From Ptiloglossa arizonensis (taxonomy: Eukaryota; Arthropoda; Insecta; Hymenoptera; Colletidae): a DNA stretch of 64,000 nt. The notes under the pieces were generated by a model that made no database searches, was not told the DNA's origin, and was given only the letters and a program-made list of their open reading frames with translations. The stretch lies in the NCBI RefSeq assembly GCF_051014685.1, contig NW_027478485.1, forward strand, positions 124,001-188,000, read 5' to 3'. Shown here piece by piece: positions 60,701 through 64,000 of this stretch (positions are counted from its first letter, which is position 1; every line of letters begins with the position of its first letter). Both the position numbers and the translations under genes were made by a program.

Positions 60701-62826
60701 CGCACTTTTCCCCTAGGCCGTTCTAGGTATTCGTGTCGAGCATCAGAACTGCGAAAATTTTGAGTTTCTCAAGCGTTTCTTACCTCCAAACTGCCATATC
60801 TCGCGAAAGGATTGACCAATCCGCAAAATTTCTGTTGCATCTGAAAGTAGAAACTCGCCCGATTACAACGGTAGGTGTAGATTTTCCCTAGGCCGCTCTA
60901 GTTATTCGTTTCGAGCATCAGAACTGCGAAAATTTTGAGTTTCTCAAGCGTTTCTTACCTCCAAACTGCCATATCTCGCGAACGGATTGACCAATCCGCA
61001 AAATTTCTGTTGCATCTGAAAGTAGAAACTCGCCCGATTACAACGGTATGTGTAGTTTTCCCCTAGGCCGTCCCAGTTATTCATTTCGAGTATCAGAACT
61101 GCGAAAATTTTGAGTTTCTCAAGCGTTTTTTACCTCCAAACTGCCATATCTCGCGAACGGATTGACCGATCCGCAAAATTTCTGTTGCATCTGAAAGTAG
61201 AAACTCGCCCGATTACAGCAGTATGTGTAGTTTTCCCCTAGGCCGCTCTAGTTACTCGTTTCGAGCATCAGAACTGCGAAAATTTTGAGTTTCTCAAGCG
61301 TTTCTTACCTCCAAACTGCCATATCTCGCGAACGGATTGACCAATCCGCAAAATTTATGTTGCATCTGAAAGTAGAAACTCGCCCGATTACATCGGTATG
61401 CGTCCTTTTCCCCTAGGCCGTTCTAGTTATTCGTTTCGAGCATCAGAACTGCGAAAATCTTGAGTTTCTCATGCGTTTCTTACCTCCAAACTGCCACATC
61501 TCGCAAACGGATTGACCAATCCGCAAAATTTCTGTTGTATCTGAAAGTAGAAACTCGCCCGATTACAACGGTATGCGTACTTTTCCCCTAGGCCGCTCTA
61601 GTTACTCGTTTCGAGCATCAGAAATGCGAAAATTTTGAGTTTCTCAAGCGTTTCTTATCTTCAAACTGCCATATCTCGCGAACGAATTGATCAATCCGCA
61701 AAATTTCTGTTGCATCTGAAAGTAGAAACTCGCCCGATTACAACGGTATGTGTAGTTTTCCCCTAGGCCGTCCCAGTTATTCATTTCGAGCATCAGAACT
61801 GCGAAAATTTTGAGTTTCTCAAGCGTTTTTTACCTCCAAACTGCCATATCTCGCGAACGGATTGACCGATCCGCAAAATTTCTGTTGCATCTGAAAGTAG
61901 AAACTCGCCCGATTACAGCAGTATGTGTAGTTTTCCCCTAGGCCGCTCTAGTTACTCGTTTCGAGCATCAGAACTGCGAAAATTTTGAGTTTCTCAAGCG
62001 TTTCTTACCTCCAAACTGCCATATCTCGCGAACGGATTGACCAATCCGCAAAATTTCTGTTTCATCTGAAAGTAGAAACTCACCCGATTACAACGGTAGG
62101 TGTAGTTTTCCCCTAGGCCGTTCTAGTGATACGTTTCGAGCAACAGAACTGCGAAAATTTTGAGTTTCTCAAGCGTTTCTTACCTCCAAACTGCCATATC
62201 TCGCGAACGGATTGACCAATCCGCAAAATTTCTGTTGCATCTGAAAGTAGAAACTCGCCCGATTACATCGGTATGCGTACTTTTCCCCTAGGCCGTTCTA
62301 GTTATTCGTTTCGAGCATCAGAAATGCGAAAATCTTGAGTTTCTCATGCGTTTCTTACCTCCAAACTGCCACATCTCGCAAACGGATTGACCAATCCGCA
62401 AAATTTCTGTTGTATCTGAAAGTAGAAACTCGCCCGATTACAACGGTATGCGTACTTTTCCCCTAGGCCGCTCTAGTTACTCGTTTCGAGCATCAGAAAT
62501 GCGAAAATTTTGAGTTTCTCAAGCGTTTCTTATCTTCAAACTGCCATATCTCGCGAACGAATTGATCAATCCGCAAAATTTCTGTTGCATCTGAAAGTAG
62601 AAACTCGCCCGATTACAACGGTATGCGCACTTTTTCCCTAGGCCGTTCTAGGTATTCGTGTCGAGCATCAGAACTGCGAAAATTTTGAGTTTCTCAAGCG
62701 TTTCTTACCTCCAAACTGCCATATCTCGCGAAGGGATTGACCAATCCGCAAAATTTCTGTTGCATCTGAAAGTAGAAACTCGCCCGATTACAACGGTAGG
62801 TGTAGATTTTCCCTAGGCCGTTCTAG

Positions 62827-63001
62827 TTATTCGTTTCGAGCATCAGAACTGCGAAAATTTTGAGTTTCTCAAGCGTTTTTTACCTCCAAACTGCCATATC
62901 TCGCGAACGGATTGACCGATCCGCAAAATTTCTGTTGCATCTGAAAGTAGAAACTCGCCCGATTACAGCAGTATGTGTAGTTTTCCCCTAGGCCGCTCTA
63001 G
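62827..63001 (+). repeat. Chimeric P4/P5 monomer in the hexamer HOR
   Basis: It begins like P4 (TTATTCGTTTCGAGCATC) and continues like P5 (CGTTTTTTACC, GACCGATCC, ACAGCAGTATG). It stands where P4 and P5 would both be expected, so this set has five monomers (875 bp from P1 at 62,302 to P1 at 63,177). Confidence 0.85.
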
Positions 63002-63876
63002 TTACTCGTTTCGAGCATCAGAACTGCGAAAATTTTGAGTTTCTCAAGCGTTTCTTACCTCCAAACTGCCATATCTCGCGAACGGATTGACCAATCCGCA
63101 AAATTTATGTTGCATCTGAAAGTAGAAACTCGCCCGATTACATCGGTATGCGTACTTTTCCCCTAGGCCGTTCTAGTTATTCGTTTCGAGCATCAGAACT
63201 GCGAAAATCTTGAGTTTCTCATGCGTTTCTTACCTCCAAACTGCCACATCTCGCAAACGGATTGACCAATCCGCAAAATTTCTGTTGTATCTGAAAGTAG
63301 AAACTCGCCCGATTACAACGGTATGCGTACTTTTCCCCTAGGCCGCTCTAGTTACTCGTTTCGAGCATCAGAAATGCGAAAATTTTGAGTTTCTCAAGCG
63401 TTTCTTATCTTCAAACTGCCATATCTCGCGAACGAATTGATCAATCCGCAAAATTTCTGTTGCATCTGAAAGTAGAAACTCGCCCGATTACAACGGTATG
63501 CGCACTTTTCCCCTAGGCCGTTCTAGGTATTCGTGTCGAGCATCAGAACTGCGAAAATTTTGAGTTTCTCAAGCGTTTCTTACCTCCAAACTGCCATATC
63601 TCGCGAAAGGATTGACCAATCCGCAAAATTTCTGTTGCATCTGAAAGTAGAAACTCGCCCGATTACAACGGTAGGTGTAGATTTTCCCTAGGCCGTTCTA
63701 GTTATTCGTTTCGAGCATCAGAACTGCGAAAATTTTGAGTTTCTCAAGCGTTTCTTACCTCCAAACTGCCATATCTCGCGAACGGATTGACCAATCCGCA
63801 AAATTTCTGTTGCATCTGAAAGTAGAAACTCGCCCGATTACAACGGTATGTGTAGTTTTCCCCTAGGCCGTCCCAG

Positions 63877-64000
63877 TTATTCATTTCGAGTATCAGAACT
63901 GCGAAAATTTTGAGTTTCTCAAGCGTTTTTTACCTCCAAACTGCCATATCTCGCGAACGGATTGACCGATCCGCAAAATTTCTGTTGCATCTGAAAGTAG
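63877..64000 (+). repeat. Partial terminal monomer (124 bp)
   Basis: A P5-type unit (CATTTCGAGTATC, CGTTTTTTACC, GACCGATCC) cut by the window end. Its start, 63,877, equals 365 x 175 + 2, confirming the net +1 register change over the window. Confidence 0.95.

Larger units (their letters stand above)
1..64000 (+). repeat. 175-bp satellite DNA array filling the window
   Basis: The same 175-bp unit follows itself head to tail from the first to the last base. I set the monomer start at TTATTCGTTT; starts fall at 1, 176, 351 and so on, and the last start is at 63,877, giving 365 full units plus 124 bp. All units are on the plus strand; I saw no inverted unit and no foreign insertion. Units differ mainly by substitutions at recurring variant sites. 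The unit is not a multiple of three and carries stops in all frames, so it does not encode a protein. Satellites of this size and array length are typical of eukaryotic centromeric or other heterochromatin (established knowledge). Assignment to a centromere here is inference, and the species is not recognised. Confidence 0.98.
58102..64000 (+). repeat. 1,050-bp hexamer HOR domain
   Basis: Six types follow in order. P1: AAATCTTGAG, CTCATGCG, CTCGCAAACGG, TTGTATC. P2: GAAATGCG, TATCTTC, CGAATTGATC. P3: GGTATTCGTGTC, GAAAGG. P4: consensus-like. P5: CATTTCGAG, CGTTTTTTAC, GACCGATCC, ACAGCAG. P6: TTACTCG, ACATCGG. Complete sets are 58,102-59,151 and 60,377-61,426; the set starting 63,177 is cut by the window edge in P5. 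Between them sets are shuffled or shortened: P1 is doubled at 59,152/59,327, P1-P2 is iterated to 60,026, P3-P4 is skipped after 61,602, and P4/P5 is fused at 62,827. Confidence 0.9.

Noticed and set aside
1..64000. CRISPR array or other prokaryotic repeat system.
   Set aside because: The whole 175-bp unit is repeated with no unique spacers, and no cas-like gene is present.

Overview
The whole 64 kb window is one uninterrupted head-to-tail satellite DNA array. The monomer is 175 bp. Every monomer I read lies in the same orientation. Counting from base 1 there are 365 complete monomers plus a 124-bp partial copy at the right edge, and both window edges fall inside the array. I found no gene, RNA gene, transposon, CRISPR array or unique sequence. 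Open frames of 60-126 codons recur at multiples of 175 bp and are by-products of the repeat. Because 175 is not a multiple of three, the reading frame changes in every monomer.

Organism: an array of this length and monomer size points to a eukaryote, from centromeric or other constitutive heterochromatin. I do not recognise the monomer and cannot name a taxon. The consensus is about 44% GC with 13 CpG sites (about 1.6 times expectation). This argues against a genome with long-term CpG methylation decay, such as a vertebrate, and fits many invertebrates; that is weak inference. Each monomer has a 16-bp dyad (monomer positions 82-97), a perfect palindrome in one common variant, and a minus-strand 17-mer (131-147) that matches 12 of 17 positions of the mammalian CENP-B box.

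Register: the period is exact except for seven small net length changes: -1 near 4,753; +4 at 17,340; +4 at 18,394 (a copy of the previous event); -3 near 40,258; -1 near 47,114; -1 at 54,248; -1 at 57,572 (a copy of the previous event). Their sum, +1, matches the observed register of the last monomer (start 63,877).

Layout: monomer variants recur in a fixed order and form nested higher-order repeats (HORs) of changing size. 1-4.9 kb: blocks displaced by 700 and 1,925 bp. 4.9-14.3 kb: overlapping duplications displaced by 875, 3,325, 3,500 and 1,575 bp. 14.35-16.8 kb: two 7-mers (1,225 bp). 16.6-18.5 kb: 6-mer duplication (1,054 bp) tagged by an inserted EcoRI site. 19-22.4 kb: 2,100-bp displacement. 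24.5-31.5 kb: 4,900-bp displacement with a nested 1,750-bp one. 31.5-36 kb: irregular, with 350-, 525- and 3,150-bp duplications. 36.2-39.2 kb: a 9-mer followed by an 8-mer copy. 41-49 kb: 700-, 875-, 525- and 6,299-bp relationships. 49.7-53.3 kb: a near-identical 1,750-bp 10-mer pair. 52.8-58.8 kb: 3,324-bp and 2,799-bp displacements. 58.1-64 kb: a 1,050-bp hexamer HOR. At least three monomers are left/right chimeras of two neighbouring variants, placed exactly where one HOR copy is shorter, as expected from unequal crossover.

The interest lies in the multi-scale HOR architecture, the conserved dyad and the CENP-B-box-like segment, not in any gene system. All comparisons were made by eye.
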